Shown here one piece after another: positions 21,105 to 33,762 of a stretch of DNA of 64,000 bases. The position numbers and the translations under genes were made by a program. The notes beneath the pieces were generated by a model. That model made no database searches and had not been told where the DNA came from. It saw only the letters and a list, made by a program, of their open reading frames with translations. Location of the stretch: the NCBI RefSeq assembly GCF_030269925.1, contig NC_085128.1, forward strand, positions 11,038,501 to 11,102,500, read 5' to 3'. This DNA is from Bombyx mori. Taxonomy: Eukaryota > Arthropoda > Insecta > Lepidoptera > Bombycidae. Each line of letters begins with the position of its first letter. Position 1 is the stretch's first letter.

Positions 21105-23839
21105 AGCATCATTTATTGACTACATAAAGTACAGTAGGCAAAGATCCAAGTTGAGTGTTATTGCAAAAAAAAAAACAACTATTAGGGTTGTTCGTATTAG
21201 TTATTCGGGAAACACAGACGGTTATATCTGGTTAATTTGTAGCCGCAATTACCATGTTTTATTATCAGTCTTAACGTGGTAAATTTCGTATTTTTTTTGC
21301 GATGATTTTAAACGTCTTCGTTGTCTTTAGGTTATCCAAACACCAAGACGCATGAGTCGAAGCTACATTCTCGTTCAAATAACGGCTATCCCATTCTTTT
21401 ACGTAGAAATGAATGATGTAATATATTATTTTTAACAATGAAAGTTAACTGATCACAGGTGCACTGGTATGTGCGAAGGGTCTTAGTAATATGTTAAAGT
21501 TTAAAACTGACCTAGTTTTGTTAGACTTCTCGGTTAAAGCATCATAACTACATTTTTAAGTTAAATTCTAAGTTACAGCCGCAAAAGAATCGATTGATAA
21601 TTCGATTATTACTCGTTTCTTGATTAATATTCTGAGAATTGTTCTATACTCTTGGCATTTCCACTCTCTTAATCAATAAGTCTTTGGGGTTTTATATTAA
21701 CTCTTATGTTCTTGTCGTTTTGCAGGAAAAAATGGAAATATTATATTAATATTTTTTAAATTGCATTATTTTTCTAGTACTATACGATAAGTCGACGACC
21801 TCACATCTGAACTAAGCATATGGTCTATCTGATGGTGAGTTATTGTAAATAAGAGGCCCTTATTACTGAGAATAATTTATAAGTTAACCAATTATTGTAG
21901 TCGAAGTAGGGATTATAGTAAGCTATTTCCAGAGTTATTTTATGCCCCGCGCTCTATGACCCTGGGATAATTTTTTCTCCATGGCATTTCCTCAGTTCTA
22001 GCACAGGACCGGAGTTATCGAAGAATTAAAAGAGTTCCCAGTGGCAGACAGCGTTTCAGATTTGGAATTATTGACATTCATTAGCAGCCGTCATCATCGG
22101 CCTTCAGAGGTAACAAATATATAAGTAAATTTTAAATTAAGAACTTCCAATAGATATTTTCTTTAATTATATCATCATCATCTATGTATTGAGTGCTAAT
22201 GCTTTCCTTGAATTCATACCATGGACTCTTGATCCATGTATTTTTAACTATGGCTACTTTTAATTTATATCGGAGTCTCAATAATAAAATTCTAGTATTT
22301 CTGATAGCGAGACGAGTAATTGTTATCGATTTGCCATTAACAAATTAATATAAAATAAAAAAAAATGTTTTTGAAAACGTCCATACTTAGCTTGTATTGT
22401 CATACAATATATGCATTACGTTTTAAGAGGCCACGTAACGTAAAGAAATAATAGTTTTGATTTATTATTTAGAATAAGGAAAATCCTAACAACTAGTCTG
22501 ATCGTACCTTATTCTAACTAACATATTCGTTACGCAAATGTTACCTATTAATTTGACCTTGTGGTCGACGCATTCATAAAGTAATATAAAATGTTTTGAT
22601 AATTCTACTTTATTTAATATAGTTTTTAGTATTCCAGGAATTACGTTGTAATGACGTACGTCATAGATGTCTATATATTAATCTTCTTCTTCTTCTTTGT
22701 CGTTTCCTCATTACGTGAAGCAAAAACGTTGTATCCCATTTTACGAAAATGCGCGGACGGAGGAGTTTGAAATATCCCACATTTATAGACAATATAGAGA
22801 AGGAGTGCAGAATGCTAATATTTTTTTAAATTATTCCTAATAAATATATTAAATGAGTAAAAGTAACATGACACACACTGCCATATATTTGGCACACACA
22901 CACACACGCGCATACATACTCTAGTAGTAGTAGTTTTATTTTTCCAAATGGAAAGGCAAAGGTATCATACCATACAGCCTAATCTTTTATATAACATACA
23001 TAATGACAGTGATTCGTTTGTTGTCAAACTTTACTTATTGTTTAAAGTCTGTAGTTAAATTGAGAATAGATTAATATTGTTCGTCTTTAATATTATTTAT
23101 CTATGATGTAGTCTTGGCGAAATCTGTGATTATATATAAGTGTGAAGTAAAATAATAGTCTTTGGCAATAGAAGCTTAATAATGTTCAAATTTATAATTT
23201 CATTTAATTATAGTTGAATTTCGACTACCGCGGGACCAATAGTATAGAAACAAATAGTCGGGACACGTCAAAGATTGTCTGTCATATGGCCATAAATTAC
23301 GATAGCTTGTACCATAAGAACCAGAGACCTATGTGCAGCTGTTTATCTATTTGGATTTTACGAGTCAGGCAAACAATTACCTGACCATTCGACACATGGA
23401 ATCTTTTATATCTTTCCTTTGTCTTCTCTTCCTCATCTCCAAACAACGTCTACATTAATCCTATAATCCAGAAGGATTTGTTATCACCTATTTATTCTTT
23501 GTTAATTGGTATTTGTGTTTAAATGATAACACTTTTATTAGTTTACTTTGCAGATAGGTTATCGGATTTTGATCTTCGTTCATACGCACTAATAATGTTA
23601 ACGCATCACCAACAGGTTGTTCACCGTGACCACCGCTGAGCACATACAAAGTTCCTTGTCGTACAAGGAAAATGTTCATATCATCATCCCCATTCGTTAG
23701 TTTTTAGTTATTCTTTTATAAAAAAAAAAAACTGCCAGCCTGTTTTTAATTTTCCTTATTAATATTTTAAATGCACAAAGTGAGTTTTTTAAACTTTCGC
23801 TTTATAACATCCGATTTGTGTGATCAAGTAACCGCTCTA
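21105..23839. other. Upstream of serpin-1, no gene seen
   Basis: AT-rich intergenic DNA containing the serpin 5' flank. I see short simple repeats ((TTC)n near 22684 and (CA)n near 22890) and possible SINE scraps near 21820. There are no open frames with a recognisable product. Confidence 0.6.
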
Positions 23840-23990
23840 ACTGGGTTGCCAGTCGCAACCGCCATTCCAGCAGCTGAGGACCGGACGAGATGGAAACAGC
23901 TCACGAGACAGGCAACGGTCAAGTTTCAGGGACACGACCTTCAGCAATGAAGAAAGCGACGAAGAAGAAGAACCGATCGGCATGGAATTT
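23840..23990 (+). mobile_element. 3' end of a decayed LINE (ORF C-terminus)
   Basis: The plus-strand frame reads TGLPVATAIPAAEDRTRWKQ and continues LTRQATV to GHDLQQ and a stop at 23950, followed by a GAA-rich tail. The 'AEDRTRW..LTRQAT' ending is of the kind closing many LINE ORF2 proteins. No upstream reverse transcriptase survives. The overlapping minus-strand open frame is a shadow. Confidence 0.45.
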
Positions 23991-24436
23991 TGCATACTTG
24001 TTGTTAGGGATACGGAAAATGAACATAGGAAAATGAGCATAAGAATAGGCAGGTACCTCAAACCGATCATCCAGAAATGAAATGTAATTCTCGAAGTATA
24101 TATTTATTTTTCAAACATTAAAAAAAGAAATTTTTATGTGTAAAATAGTAATATTATGATTATTTTATTGATATCTTTTCATAAATTATTTCCATAGATG
24201 ATTCTCGTCCTGTCTGATAGTTGTCTGAAAGAGATGGCTATAGTGATAAGACCGCTAATTGTACATTTTGTATGTAACGTTCTGCGTATGTTATGAATTG
24301 ACATTGGTGTATATAAATCTATTTACTGCTTGTACCTCCATGCTGCAAATTATAGCAGCCAAGCATCTATGCGCTTCAGTATAAACGGTATCCCAACATT
24401 AAAAAAAATATGTGTGGTGTCGTGGGACACGGGATA

Positions 24437-24777
24437 GGAACGAAGTTCCTTATTATAAAAATATTAATTTTAAGTTTTATTCGAGGTATAAAGAAAATAA
24501 AACTGGAGGTTTCGCAACAACCCACGGTCATTCGGTAACGTGCGAACTTATTGTGGTACACTTAATTCACGGTTGTTTGCATATGAGTTAGTGTATTGCG
24601 CAAACAAACTCTCTGAGATCGTGGTCAATGAATGATAAAAAAATGATATTTTTTGTACGTTAAGTATTACAAAGTGAAGTCGTACACTGTGTGCATTACT
24701 AATAAAAATCTTATGTTACGGACGTTTTTTCCCGGTTAGGGTACCTCTCCGCATCGTCCCATAAGGAACTTCGTTCC
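24437..24777. repeat. Candidate MITE bounded by 17-bp inverted repeats
   Basis: GGAACGAAGTTCCTTAT at 24437-24453 recurs as its reverse complement at 24761-24777. Each arm is itself a near-palindrome (GGAAC/GTTCC). The 300-bp interior is AT-rich and non-coding. I cannot see a convincing target duplication. Confidence 0.4.
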
Positions 24778-24943
24778 AAAATAGATTTCGAAATAATTCC
24801 AGTGATTAAGTTCTTCAAAAATAAGGTAACATCTGAAATCACGAGAAAAATAGACAGTTATTTATGGGTCGGTTCGCTGTGATTCTGTCATACAAAATAT
24901 AATCAAAAAGGTGTGGTGTAACAATTGAATTAAGCAATTGCTT

Positions 24944-25082
24944 TTTTTATAGCCTTTGTAGGCAAACGGGCATACGGCCCACCTGATGGTGAGTGGTTAC
25001 CGTCGCCCATGGACTTCAGCAATGCCAGGGGCAGAGCTAAGCCGCTGCCTACCGAGCCAAGCCTCTGCCTACCTATTGGCCT
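24944..25082 (-). repeat. LINE/SINE tail family 'GCCGCTGCCTACC'
   Basis: Starts at a T-run (tail of a minus-strand element), then matches copies at 52321 (minus) and 42968 (plus), sharing CCACCTGATGGTGAGTGG and CATGGACTTCAGCAATGCC. Family name unknown to me; probably the 3' end of a non-LTR element. Confidence 0.65.
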
Positions 25083-25689
25083 ATTGTCGCGTATAGTAAT
25101 AATTCATTTTTGAAATAATCTTTTACAAGAAGACTTAGAAGAAGAGTACCTCAAGATCTACTATAGATTGATTGAGACGGACATATCACTGGACATTGTG
25201 CGTGCACCGCCTATGAAACTGTATTTCTCAAAACTAAAGTTAAATGTCTTAAGAGAGAATTTTAGAATGATAATTCATTTCAGGAATCATTCATTCACAC
25301 CTCGGTTTTTGGTAAATTTTTAATATGCCTTCACCAAACAAGGTTTGACAATAACAAGCATTTTATATTATCTCATCATTTTTTATCCGGCGTACACTGT
25401 CAAATGAGTTCTCGGTTCATCTGGTTACTGATAAATAAATAAATAATAAATAAATAAATAACTACCTCAAAGTTCAAACAAAAAACCTTTAAAGCAAATT
25501 TGTTAATGTGGCGCCCGGGGATACTAAGTTGCGCCCGTTTCGAACTTATATCAAGATTGAAAATGATTAGTTATTGGCTAAACGGTCCAAGTTCTAAAGT
25601 TCGTTCAGCCAACCTGTATGGATAGCAATTAAAGAGATAAGTACGAAAGTTGAGATCGAATGCAGACTGAAAATTATTATTGACTTTTT

Positions 25690-25935
25690 AATGCTCTAGT
25701 GGTTGAATTAGAGCCCATGCACATTTGTCTACGGTGGGACATCGATTCTCGTTGTTACCGTATATTCTACGGGGAGTGTTGGGAGGGGAGAGTGGGGAGA
25801 TGATCCCCTCGTCTCGTTTTTATCATCGCACCGTGCGCCACAGGAGCTGAGTTCATCCATACTAGAACCACTGCGATCAAGGACAGTGCGTTTGCAGACA
25901 TCTTTTTGACCTCTGAATTGATCAGTCAAATATAC
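25690..25935. repeat. GC-richer unclassified segment, likely old repeat
   Basis: This stands out from the AT-rich surroundings (for example GGGGAGTGTTGGGAGGGGAG at about 25770). It carries a decayed open frame in both directions. I associate such a sequence with silkworm interspersed repeats but cannot name a family. Confidence 0.35.
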
Positions 25936-25963
25936 GCTTTCCTATTTTGCTTCTTCTTAACGT

Positions 25964-26228
25964 CCGTCTGGTGTAGTGGTAAGTGACATGGTCACTACAC
26001 TAGGGGGTCGCGGGTTCGAATCCCGCCAAGGGAAGATATTTGTTGATAAATATAAATGTATTTTCCGGGGTTATGGATGTATATTAAATATATGTATGTG
26101 TATAATAAAAATCTTACATTTATTTCCGGTATCTGATACCTGTAACACAAGTTCTTTACGAACTTATCACGGGACCAGTTAACGTGGCGTGATTGTTAGT
26201 AAAATATTTATTTATTTATTTATTTATT
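25964..26228 (+). repeat. tRNA-derived SINE with (TTTA)n tail
   Basis: The head has a pol III A box (TGGTGTAGTGG) and B box (GGTTCGAATCC) with the T-arm GCGGG TTCGAAT CCCGC intact. The acceptor stem does not pair, so this is a SINE head rather than a working tRNA gene. The body runs about 170 bases to an ATTT-repeat tail. The TTTA tail matches that of the LINE at 61691, a possible partner. Confidence 0.75.
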
Positions 26229-26462
26229 CTATAGTTCGTTAACAACTGAGCCTCTCAATGGCTTGTTTAAAATTCACGGAAGGAAAATCAGTACTTAAAA
26301 TGATAAGGGGACGAACTGAGTTCTTGGAAAGTTACAAATATGTTGGTTAATTGTTTGGATGTAGAAACACTATGCACTATACTTTTTTACCGCTTTTACG
26401 GCTTGGCCTAGTTTGGTGAACTTATCACTCACTAGTAGTTGATATTTACGAATAATAAAGTT

Positions 26463-28437
26463 TTTAGGCCCCTCAGGCCGACTCACGGCGTTCGATGATG
26501 ACGAAAAAGCAGAGCTGCTGGCCGATACATTGCAAACCCAGTGCACGCCCAGCACTCAATCCGTGGACCCTGTGCATGTAGAATTAGTAGACAGTGAGGT
26601 AGAACGCAGAGCCTCCTTGCCACCCTCTGATGTGTTACCACCCGTCACCCCGATGGAAGTTAAAGACTTGATCAAAGACCTACGTCCTCGCAAGGCTCCC
26701 GGTTCCGACGGTATATCCAACCGCGTTATTAAACTTCTACCCGTCCAACTCATCGTGATGTTGGCATCTATTTTCAATGCCGCTATGGCGAACTGTATCT
26801 TTCCCGCGGTGTGGAAAGAAGCGGACGTTATCGGCATACATAAACCCGGTAAACCAAAAAATCATCCGACGAGCTACCGCCCGATTAGCCTCCTCATGTC
26901 TCTAGGCAAACTGTATGAGCGTCTGCTCTACAAACGCCTCAGAGACTTCGTCTCATCCAAGGGCATTCTCATCGATGAACAATTCGGATTCCGTACAAAT
27001 CACTCATGCGTTCAACAGGTGCACCGCCTCACGGAGCACATTCTTGTGGGGCTTAATCGACCAAAACCGTTATACACGGGAGCTCTCTTCTTCGACGTCG
27101 CAAAAGCGTTCGACAAAGTCTGGCACAACGGTTTGATTTTCAAACTATTCAACATGGGTGTGCCGGATAGTCTCGTGCTCATCATACGGGACTTCTTGTC
27201 GAACCGCTCTTTTCGATATCGAGTCGAGGGAACCCGCTCCTCCCCACGACCTCTCACAGCTGGAGTCCCGCAAGGCTCTGTCCTCTCACCCCTCCTATTT
27301 AGCTTATTCGTTAACGATATTCCCCGGTCGCCGCCGACCCATTTAGCTTTATTCGCCGACGACACGACTGTTTACTATTCCAGTAGAAACAAGTCCCTAA
27401 TCGCGAAGAAGCTTCAGAGCGCAGCCCTAGCCCTAGGACAGTGGTTCCGAAAATGGCGCATAGACATCAACCCAGCGAAAAGTACTGCGGTGCTCTTTCA
27501 GAGGGGAAGCTCCACACGGATTTCCTCCCGTATTAGGAGGAGGAATCTCACACCCCCGATTACTCTCTTTAGTCAATCCATACCCTGGGCCAGGAAGGTC
27601 AAGTACCTGGGCGTTACCCTGGATGCATCGATGACATTCCGCCCGCATATAAAATCAGTCCGTGACCGTGCCGCGTTTATTCTCGGTAGACTCTACCCCA
27701 TGATTTGTAAGCGGAGTAAAATGTCCCTTCGGAACAAGGTGACACTTTACAAAACTTGCATAAGGCCCGTCATGACTTACGCGAGTGTGGTGTTCGCTCA
27801 CGCGGCCCGCACGCACATAGACACCCTTCAATCTCTACAATCCCGCTTTTGCAGGTTAGCCGTCGGAGCTCCGTGGTTCGTGAGGAACGTTGACCTACAC
27901 GACGACCTGGGCCTCGAATCTATACAGAAATACATGAAGTCAGCGTCGGAACGGTACTTCGATAAGGCTATGCGTCATGATAATCGCCTTATCGTAGCCG
28001 CCGCTGACTACTCCCCGAATCCTGATCATGCAGGAGCCAGTCACCGTCGACGCCCTAGACACGTCCTTACGGATCCATCAGATCCAATAACCTTCGCACT
28101 AGACGCCTTCAGCTCTAGGAGCAGGCTTAGGGACCTCGGTAACCGTACTCGTCGAACTCGACAAAGAATTCGCCGTGCAACCTAACCCATGATTCAGCTC
28201 GCTGAGTTTCTCGCCGGATCTTCTCAGCGGGTCGCGATTCCGATCCGGTAGTAGATTCATTCGCGAAACAGCTGCTCTTGAGCTGTTAGGTCTCCTTCGG
28301 AGGCGCTCGGGTAGCTGTTAGCAAATCCCACCCCTCCTGGCTGAGCTTTTGCTCGCCCACCTGTCCTGGTGAAACTGGAAAGGCCTCCGGGCCACCAGTA
28401 ATCCTTCAATCATAAAAAAAAAAAAAAAAAAAAAAAA
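26463..28437 (+). mobile_element. Jockey-clade (BMC1-like) LINE, young 5'-truncated copy 1
   Basis: The element contains the reverse-transcriptase part of pol, a 3' UTR and a poly(A) tail of about 25. It is flanked by a perfect 12-bp target duplication, AATAATAAAGTT, at 26451-26462 and 28438-28449. It is truncated on the 5' side within pol, so the endonuclease and gag are missing. Near identity to copies at 38254 and 59725 indicates a recently active family. Confidence 0.93.
26467..28185 (+). CDS. Reverse transcriptase, 5'-truncated jockey pol
   Basis: The frame is open from the truncation point and has no genuine start. RT motifs in order: APGSDGISNRV; SYRPISLLMSLGKLYERLLY; EQFGFRTNHSC; FFDVAKAFDKVWHNGL (first catalytic Asp); GVPQGSVLSPLLFSLFVND; FADD (catalytic pair). 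Thumb and C-terminal region follow, to a stop at 28185. The RT core is intact, but without endonuclease and gag the copy is not autonomous. The family normally primes on nicked genomic DNA in the nucleus. Confidence 0.92.
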   Translation, partial: GPSGRLTAFDDDEKAELLADTLQTQCTPSTQSVDPVHVELVDSEVERRASLPPSDVLPPVTPMEVKDLIKDLRPRKAPGSDGISNRVIKLLPVQLIVMLASIFNAAMANCIFPAVWKEADVIGIHKPGKPKNHPTSYRPISLLMSLGKLYERLLYKRLRDFVSSKGILIDEQFGFRTNHSCVQQVHRLTEHILVGLNRPKPLYTGALFFDVAKAFDKVWHNGLIFKLFNMGVPDSLVLIIRDFLSNRSFRYRVEGTRSSPRPLTAGVPQGSVLSPLLFSLFVNDIPRSPPTHLALFADDTTVYYSSRNKSLIAKKLQSAALALGQWFRKWRIDINPAKSTAVLFQRGSSTRISSRIRRRNLTPPITLFSQSIPWARKVKYLGVTLDASMTFRPHIKSVRDRAAFILGRLYPMICKRSKMSLRNKVTLYKTCIRPVMTYASVVFAHAARTHIDTLQSLQSRFCRLAVGAPWFVRNVDLHDDLGLESIQKYMKSASERYFDKAMRHDNRLIVAAADYSPNPDHAGASHRRRPRHVLTDPSDPITFALDAFSSRSRLRDLGNRTRRTRQRIRRAT

Positions 28438-28449
28438 AATAATAAAGTT

Positions 28450-30330
28450 ATGAGTATGTGTCATCAGTCTCTAATTCCCACAGTACAGGAAACCCTAGTT
28501 TGGGGCTAGATGAGCATGTGTGAGAGGTCTTAGTTATTATTTAGATTTATAGACAGACATACGACTATGTAGGTACTGCGTTTGATGTTTAGGCTGGTTT
28601 GATAACTAAAGATACTAGGAAATAACATATTGATATCAGTCGACTTGGCTAAGTTCATTGATTCGAATATCAATTAGTAATAGGACACGACCTGATATTG
28701 CAATAGGATGAGACTATTAAGTGTGATGAAATGAAAGCTGATAGCGTCACGTACGCTTGTCCACACTAATTCATATATTTAAAAATATATGATAAAGCAT
28801 TAGAACAAAGAAGAACTTGTTTCCCCTTAAAATATAATAAATAAAAAAGTCTAAACACCCCTTTATCCGCAAGCGGTTAACAACTGCCATGATTCGTGAC
28901 ACAAGGAGTCGAAAAAAGAGATGGAAAGTGGCGAGGTTTGAAATTGGAAACGCGTTCGTCAGACTCCGGAAATTGTCGGGTCGTCGACGGCGTCGGCTGT
29001 TGCTGACGGGTCACGTGAGCTCATTATGCTGTCACGTGGTCCTCCGACTGGCAGCCAGGTTAGCATCTAAAAAAGGAACGAGGATTCGGTGTACACGTTG
29101 TTTTAGAATTACAATATGTACGCATCCGACGTTTCATTATTTTTGCTATGTACAAATTGGTTGGAATTGAATTAGTTACGTAAATTCAAGTTTTGAAATG
29201 AAATAAAAAGTGGATATGTGAAATTACAAATAAAATATATGAATAACGTTTAGGTACGCAGTATGTGGTTGTCGTTGATAGAAGCTTTGTCAAACACGTG
29301 CTCGTCTGTATTTATTATTTAATATTTTATCCCGTTTACAAATTCAATCGTAACGCTGTTGACAATTTACTTTACTGTAATAAAAATAATGCATTGTCTT
29401 CCTTTTTAATATTTAGCAAGTAATAGTAGGTTTGTTTGTTCGCGTCTTGCGGTCACGCCTCTTTAATTCGATACAGTTGAAAATTAGTAGAGTTGTTTTT
29501 GGTACTTTTGGTATGGCCCGAGGGATTTGTATGGTATGTGGCACGTGAGCCATTTAAACAAATGGGTATGTTCTGTATTAAAAGAAAGAGAAGAAGAAGA
29601 AGAGAAAGAAAAGAACTTTACCTACCGATGCGATAAAAAACTCCGTGTCCCATTTTTTTTGCTATCTTAACCAGTTTTTTTAATGATTGGCCCTATAATG
29701 GGAAATAACTATTACGGGTATAATATAATTTCTATTTTTGCAAAATTATTGACAGCATGTAGTAGAAGTATCAATAAACTACAAAATATCGTGTTAAAAT
29801 TAATTTTCGTCTTTAGTTTAACAAAAAATCTCTAAATGGTCATCATATCATTCGTCTATCTATTATTACATATTTTCATATATTACATTATTTTTATATA
29901 TTTTCAGGAAAAGTAGTCTCACATCCTACATTGATAAGCAAAGGACAGGCCGCACGCAATTTTTAATTACTCATTTAAATCAATCGTTTATTTTTTATAC
30001 AAAATAGAAAATACATAATAGAATAGAAAGTTAATCTTACTTAAATTATTTTGTAAGAGACACCTTTGCGCAGCGTAGCACATAGAATATAACAACAAGC
30101 TTCGATATTTCATTTAAATCATTTAAATACTATGTGACTGCAGCCTATAGATATAATAACATGATCATGAAAGAAATATAAGGATTTCGTTTTTATGTTT
30201 TGTCTACGGAACTCTTGAAATAAGAATTACATTGTGGCATACGATTGCCTGTTTGTTACCCACTTATTTGTTGACACATTTTATGGAACGTTTACACTCC
30301 ACAAAACTTTCATAAGCCGCCTTCACCCTT
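28450..30330. other. No gene seen; GC-richer stretch at 28880-29100
   Basis: Mostly AT-rich. At 28880-29100 composition rises and two CACGTG palindromes occur within 30 bases (about 29006 and 29033), with AGGTTAGC resembling a donor just after. It could be a first exon or an old repeat; neither is supported further. A (GAA)n run lies at about 29592-29620. Confidence 0.4.
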
Positions 30331-30925
30331 TTTTTTTGTCAGGAGAAGGAGAAAATCCCCGGATTTTCGCGCGGCAGATGGGGTATGTGGGAGTTGAACC
30401 TCACTGAAAACTCCTGCCGCTCACAACCGGCGCCCTACCTCGGACCGGGCCGAAGCCCAGTCGGGGCTATTGAGGCGGGACAGGGTTGACGCAGAGCACA
30501 TTACATCCAACCCGCCGTCCCTCAGACGCCGGACCGGCGGCAGCCAGCGTCACGACCACCGGTTCCCTCGGTCAGCGGGCCGAGAGCTCGCCTTGATGGC
30601 GCCGCGTTACACCTTCCCCCGGAGCGGTCGGGGGAACGCGGCTAAGCATATCTTGCGGTTCGTCCGGATTCGCTCTCGGCTCTCCAAGCCCCGGTCACCG
30701 TTCTCGTCGAACTGGTGGAATACGACCTAGCCCATGGACGCAGCCTACGGAGTATCTCGCCGGATCTTCTCAGTGGGTCGCGATTCCGTTCCGGTGATAG
30801 ACTCAGCGAAACACTTCTCTTGCTAGAGCTAGTGTGAGCAAGTCCTCCCAGGTTCAGGTCCGTCAGTTCAGCTACCCAACAGGGGGTGCTTCAAATATAT
30901 CGCTACCAACGATAACGATAATAAA
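30331..30925. repeat. GC-rich repeat island, jockey-3'UTR-like right half
   Basis: A T-run then about 590 bases of GC-rich DNA. From about 30730 the sequence CTCGCCGGATCTTCTCAGTG and following 'GGGTCGCGATTCCG' closely resembles the 3' UTR of the jockey LINEs (28208 onward). Related segments lie at 32262-32475 and 54411-54646. The left half is not recognised. The plus-strand open frame at 30470-30730 follows base composition and has no known motif. Confidence 0.55.
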
Positions 30926-32261
30926 ATATAATGGAACGTTTTTGTGTAATTATAATTTTAATGCTTCGAAAACATATTATGTTATTTTGAAATCGAATTA
31001 TTATACAGTCAAATTAGAATAATACTATTCATTTTTCCTTATTTTTATTGATAATAAAACTTAACAAAACATTATTTCCAATTAATGAAACGTAAACAAA
31101 GTTATGTTGAGGTTACGAAAACAGCAAACGCTCTGTTACATTTAACTGTTTTCCTGTATTCGGATAATTATATTAATTAGCTGACGGATATTTCATATAT
31201 TAGTGTTTTGATCGATCTTAGTTAATAGTACAATTTTTTTTTTAATTTAGCGGTTCGTAGATGGTTTATGATTAATTTTACGGCTTAATCTCGTGTTTTT
31301 ATTGTTCTAAAACAATTTCCGACGTTCAGAATACTTTACAGTTTAAATTTTTCACTTTTCATGATTACGGACGATTCAGGTGGTTAAGAATGTCTAATTA
31401 TCCATAATGTTGTTCTGTGAACTAAACATTGAATATTATTATCATTTGAATTTCCATATGATTTATTTCGTTCGGTGTTTAGCATCACACTCATTGCTTT
31501 CGGGGAGCTGATTTGACATAAATTAATTAAAGAGATGGATTAGATAACGCTTTTCTTTAAATATTAGCTGTAATAAGTAAGCAGTAATTAAAACGTTAAA
31601 CCAATTTAGAATTTTTTTTCCCTTCCCAATGTTCAACTGGAAATTTGAGATAATGTGTATACAAGCTTGAGATTTCATGGCTACGGATTATCTTTGCTTG
31701 TGTCCAATGTGTATTTTAGTGTCATTTTTCTGCAATGTCAATAAACTATTGGTCAAAATATTCGTTTATTTAAAAAAAAAACACACACATGACCTTATAA
31801 AAAAGGTTGTTTTTTTGTGTTTTATCAAATAAGTTTAAATGATTAAATCATTACTTAGTGCAATTTTTCTATTCAACACAAAAATAGAACGTATCATAAA
31901 ATAGCTCGATTTGATTATGTTATTTCCTAATGCAAGTTCTAATGTAGACGTAGGTACATTATTCAGAATTCAATGACCTGAATTGGGAGATAAGCTCACA
32001 TTTTGCGTAATTGGTTCCTGGGCTTCCCTCCTTAACGCGAATTTTATCGCTTCGAGAATATTATTCCATCTACTTTGTCATGTCAGCTTAATCTTCACTC
32101 CATTATAAAACAGTTAGCTTTGTGTTAATAATTTTGAATATATTCAACTGTAATTAATCTATTTCGCCTATCAAATCAAAACGATGTAATGACTAAGCCT
32201 TGGCTAGGGAAAGACACAAGTAGAAGGAGAATTATAATTGAACAGACGAAGGGCTTGTCGA

Positions 32262-32475
32262 GTAAATTAACCCATAGACACAGCCTACTGAGTTTTTCGC
32301 CGGAACTCTCTTCTCAGTGGGTCGCGCTTTCGAATCGGTGGTAGATTCTGCGAAGGACTGCTCTTGCTAAGGCCAGTGTTAGCAACACTTCCGGTTTGAG
32401 CCCCGTGAGCTCACCTACACGTCAAGGCGAAGCTGATATAGCCTTTCAAGGCTTTCAGCATAGATACGAGAAAAA
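32262..32475 (+). repeat. SINE/LINE 3'-end fragment (jockey-3'UTR-related)
   Basis: Shares 'CCCATAGACACAGCC', the TTCTCAGTGGGTCGCG motif, GGTGGTAGATTCTGCGAAG and GAGCCCCGTGAGCTCA with 54440-54646, ending in an A-rich tail after AGCATAGATACGAG. A separate family from Bm1, apparently sharing its body with jockey 3' ends. Confidence 0.6.
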
Positions 32476-32837
32476 TAATAATTGAACAGTCGAGACAACT
32501 GAAATGGAAAAATAACTCTAGACAGAATATTATAATATCGAAGGGTGAAAGGCTATTTAGTTTAAGCGACAGTCCGCTCAATACTCGACATCCATCTTTG
32601 TAATTAAGCGTGCTTTTTATTTGGTATTAGCATCAAGTATTTTATGTTTTTAAATGAACTTCAATTAAGTTTACTCCATTCAAATAGCTGAGGAAGTTTT
32701 TTTGCTATAATTTTTTTTTTACAATATCTAAATTTTATATTGCTCTCTTGTAAAGTTGCAAAAATGTTGATTAAGCCAAACACCTTTCATCCCTCGGTAT
32801 GATAGTATCATTATTCAGATTTATCTAAGCAAACTTA

Positions 32838-33182
32838 TTGAGTCCGTCTGCTAGACACGTCTTTACGGATCCAACGATCTACTAACAATTTTAATAAGCG
32901 CCTGCTGCTCTATCAGTAGGATTAGGCCATAGGGACTCTGGTAACCGTACTCGTGAAACCTAGCCCACCGCATAAGCCGGCTGTATTTCTCGCCGGATCA
33001 TCTGAGTGAGTCGTGATTCGGTAGTAGGTGCATTCGCGAAGCAGTTAGGTATCGTAGGGAAACGCTCGGGTAGTTGTGAGCAAATTTCTAGCCGAGACCG
33101 TGCTCTCCTGCCCGTTCAGGTAAAATTGGAAAGGCATCTGGTCCACCTGGGAACCTTCCATCCCAAAAACAAAGGAAATTTA
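32838..33182 (+). pseudogene. Old decayed jockey LINE 3' end
   Basis: Aligns by eye with 28055-28415 of copy 1: ACGGATCC near its start, GTAACCGTACTCGT, then CTCGCCGGATC and the UTR. Many substitutions and indels are present and the tail is reduced to CAAAAACAAAGG. The reading frame is lost. It marks an earlier wave of the same family. Confidence 0.75.
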
Positions 33183-33762
33183 TAATAAAGGCTATCCTTT
33201 TATTATTATATGTGGATTATGTATTACAAAAAAATATTAATAATGATGGGCTAACGTAATAAAGTTTTAAATTAATTCTGCCCTGGGTCCGTGGTCTGGA
33301 ATTGCTAGAGAAATAATAATTTCGGTCGCTTCTGTAAAGCCTTCGTAAGTCATAGTAGAATTGTGACCACATGTTTCATATTTGATTTGATTACCGAAAA
33401 TTTACCGTATCATTATCAAATAAAACACACTTATGTAGACACGAAAGTCTTCCTCGACAAAGACGCACTACGTTAATTTTTGTTCATTTAGACAGTGCTA
33501 ATACAGAATAATGGATGACGATCGAAAAATCTTCTTAGCAACTTGGCTTTGGAATCCTAACGAACGTGATTCGGATTTAATTCCGTCTGTTCGTTAGTCT
33601 CTGTGCTTCAAACGGCTATTTTGAACCGGTTTAATCTTTTTTTATCCGGCGTCCTGTGATTGAGTATGTGTCTATCATTATATGACCACATATATACATA
33701 TATCCATACAATGGATCGGTAAAACATTAACACCAGAGGACTCGAAAACTGGCCAGTAAGAA

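Noticed and set aside
21207..21216. A kappa-B-like site (GGGAAACACA) upstream of the serpin promoter
   Set aside because: It matches only half of the GGGRNYYYCC consensus; too weak to call immune regulation.
25964..26037. A possible nuclear tRNA gene
   Set aside because: A and B boxes and the T-arm are present but the acceptor ends do not pair, and the sequence continues into a SINE body with a TTTA tail.
30470..30730. An 86-residue Arg-rich open frame in a GC-rich island
   Set aside because: No known motif, and the island's right half is repeat sequence shared with jockey 3' UTRs. Open frames of this size are expected by chance at this composition.
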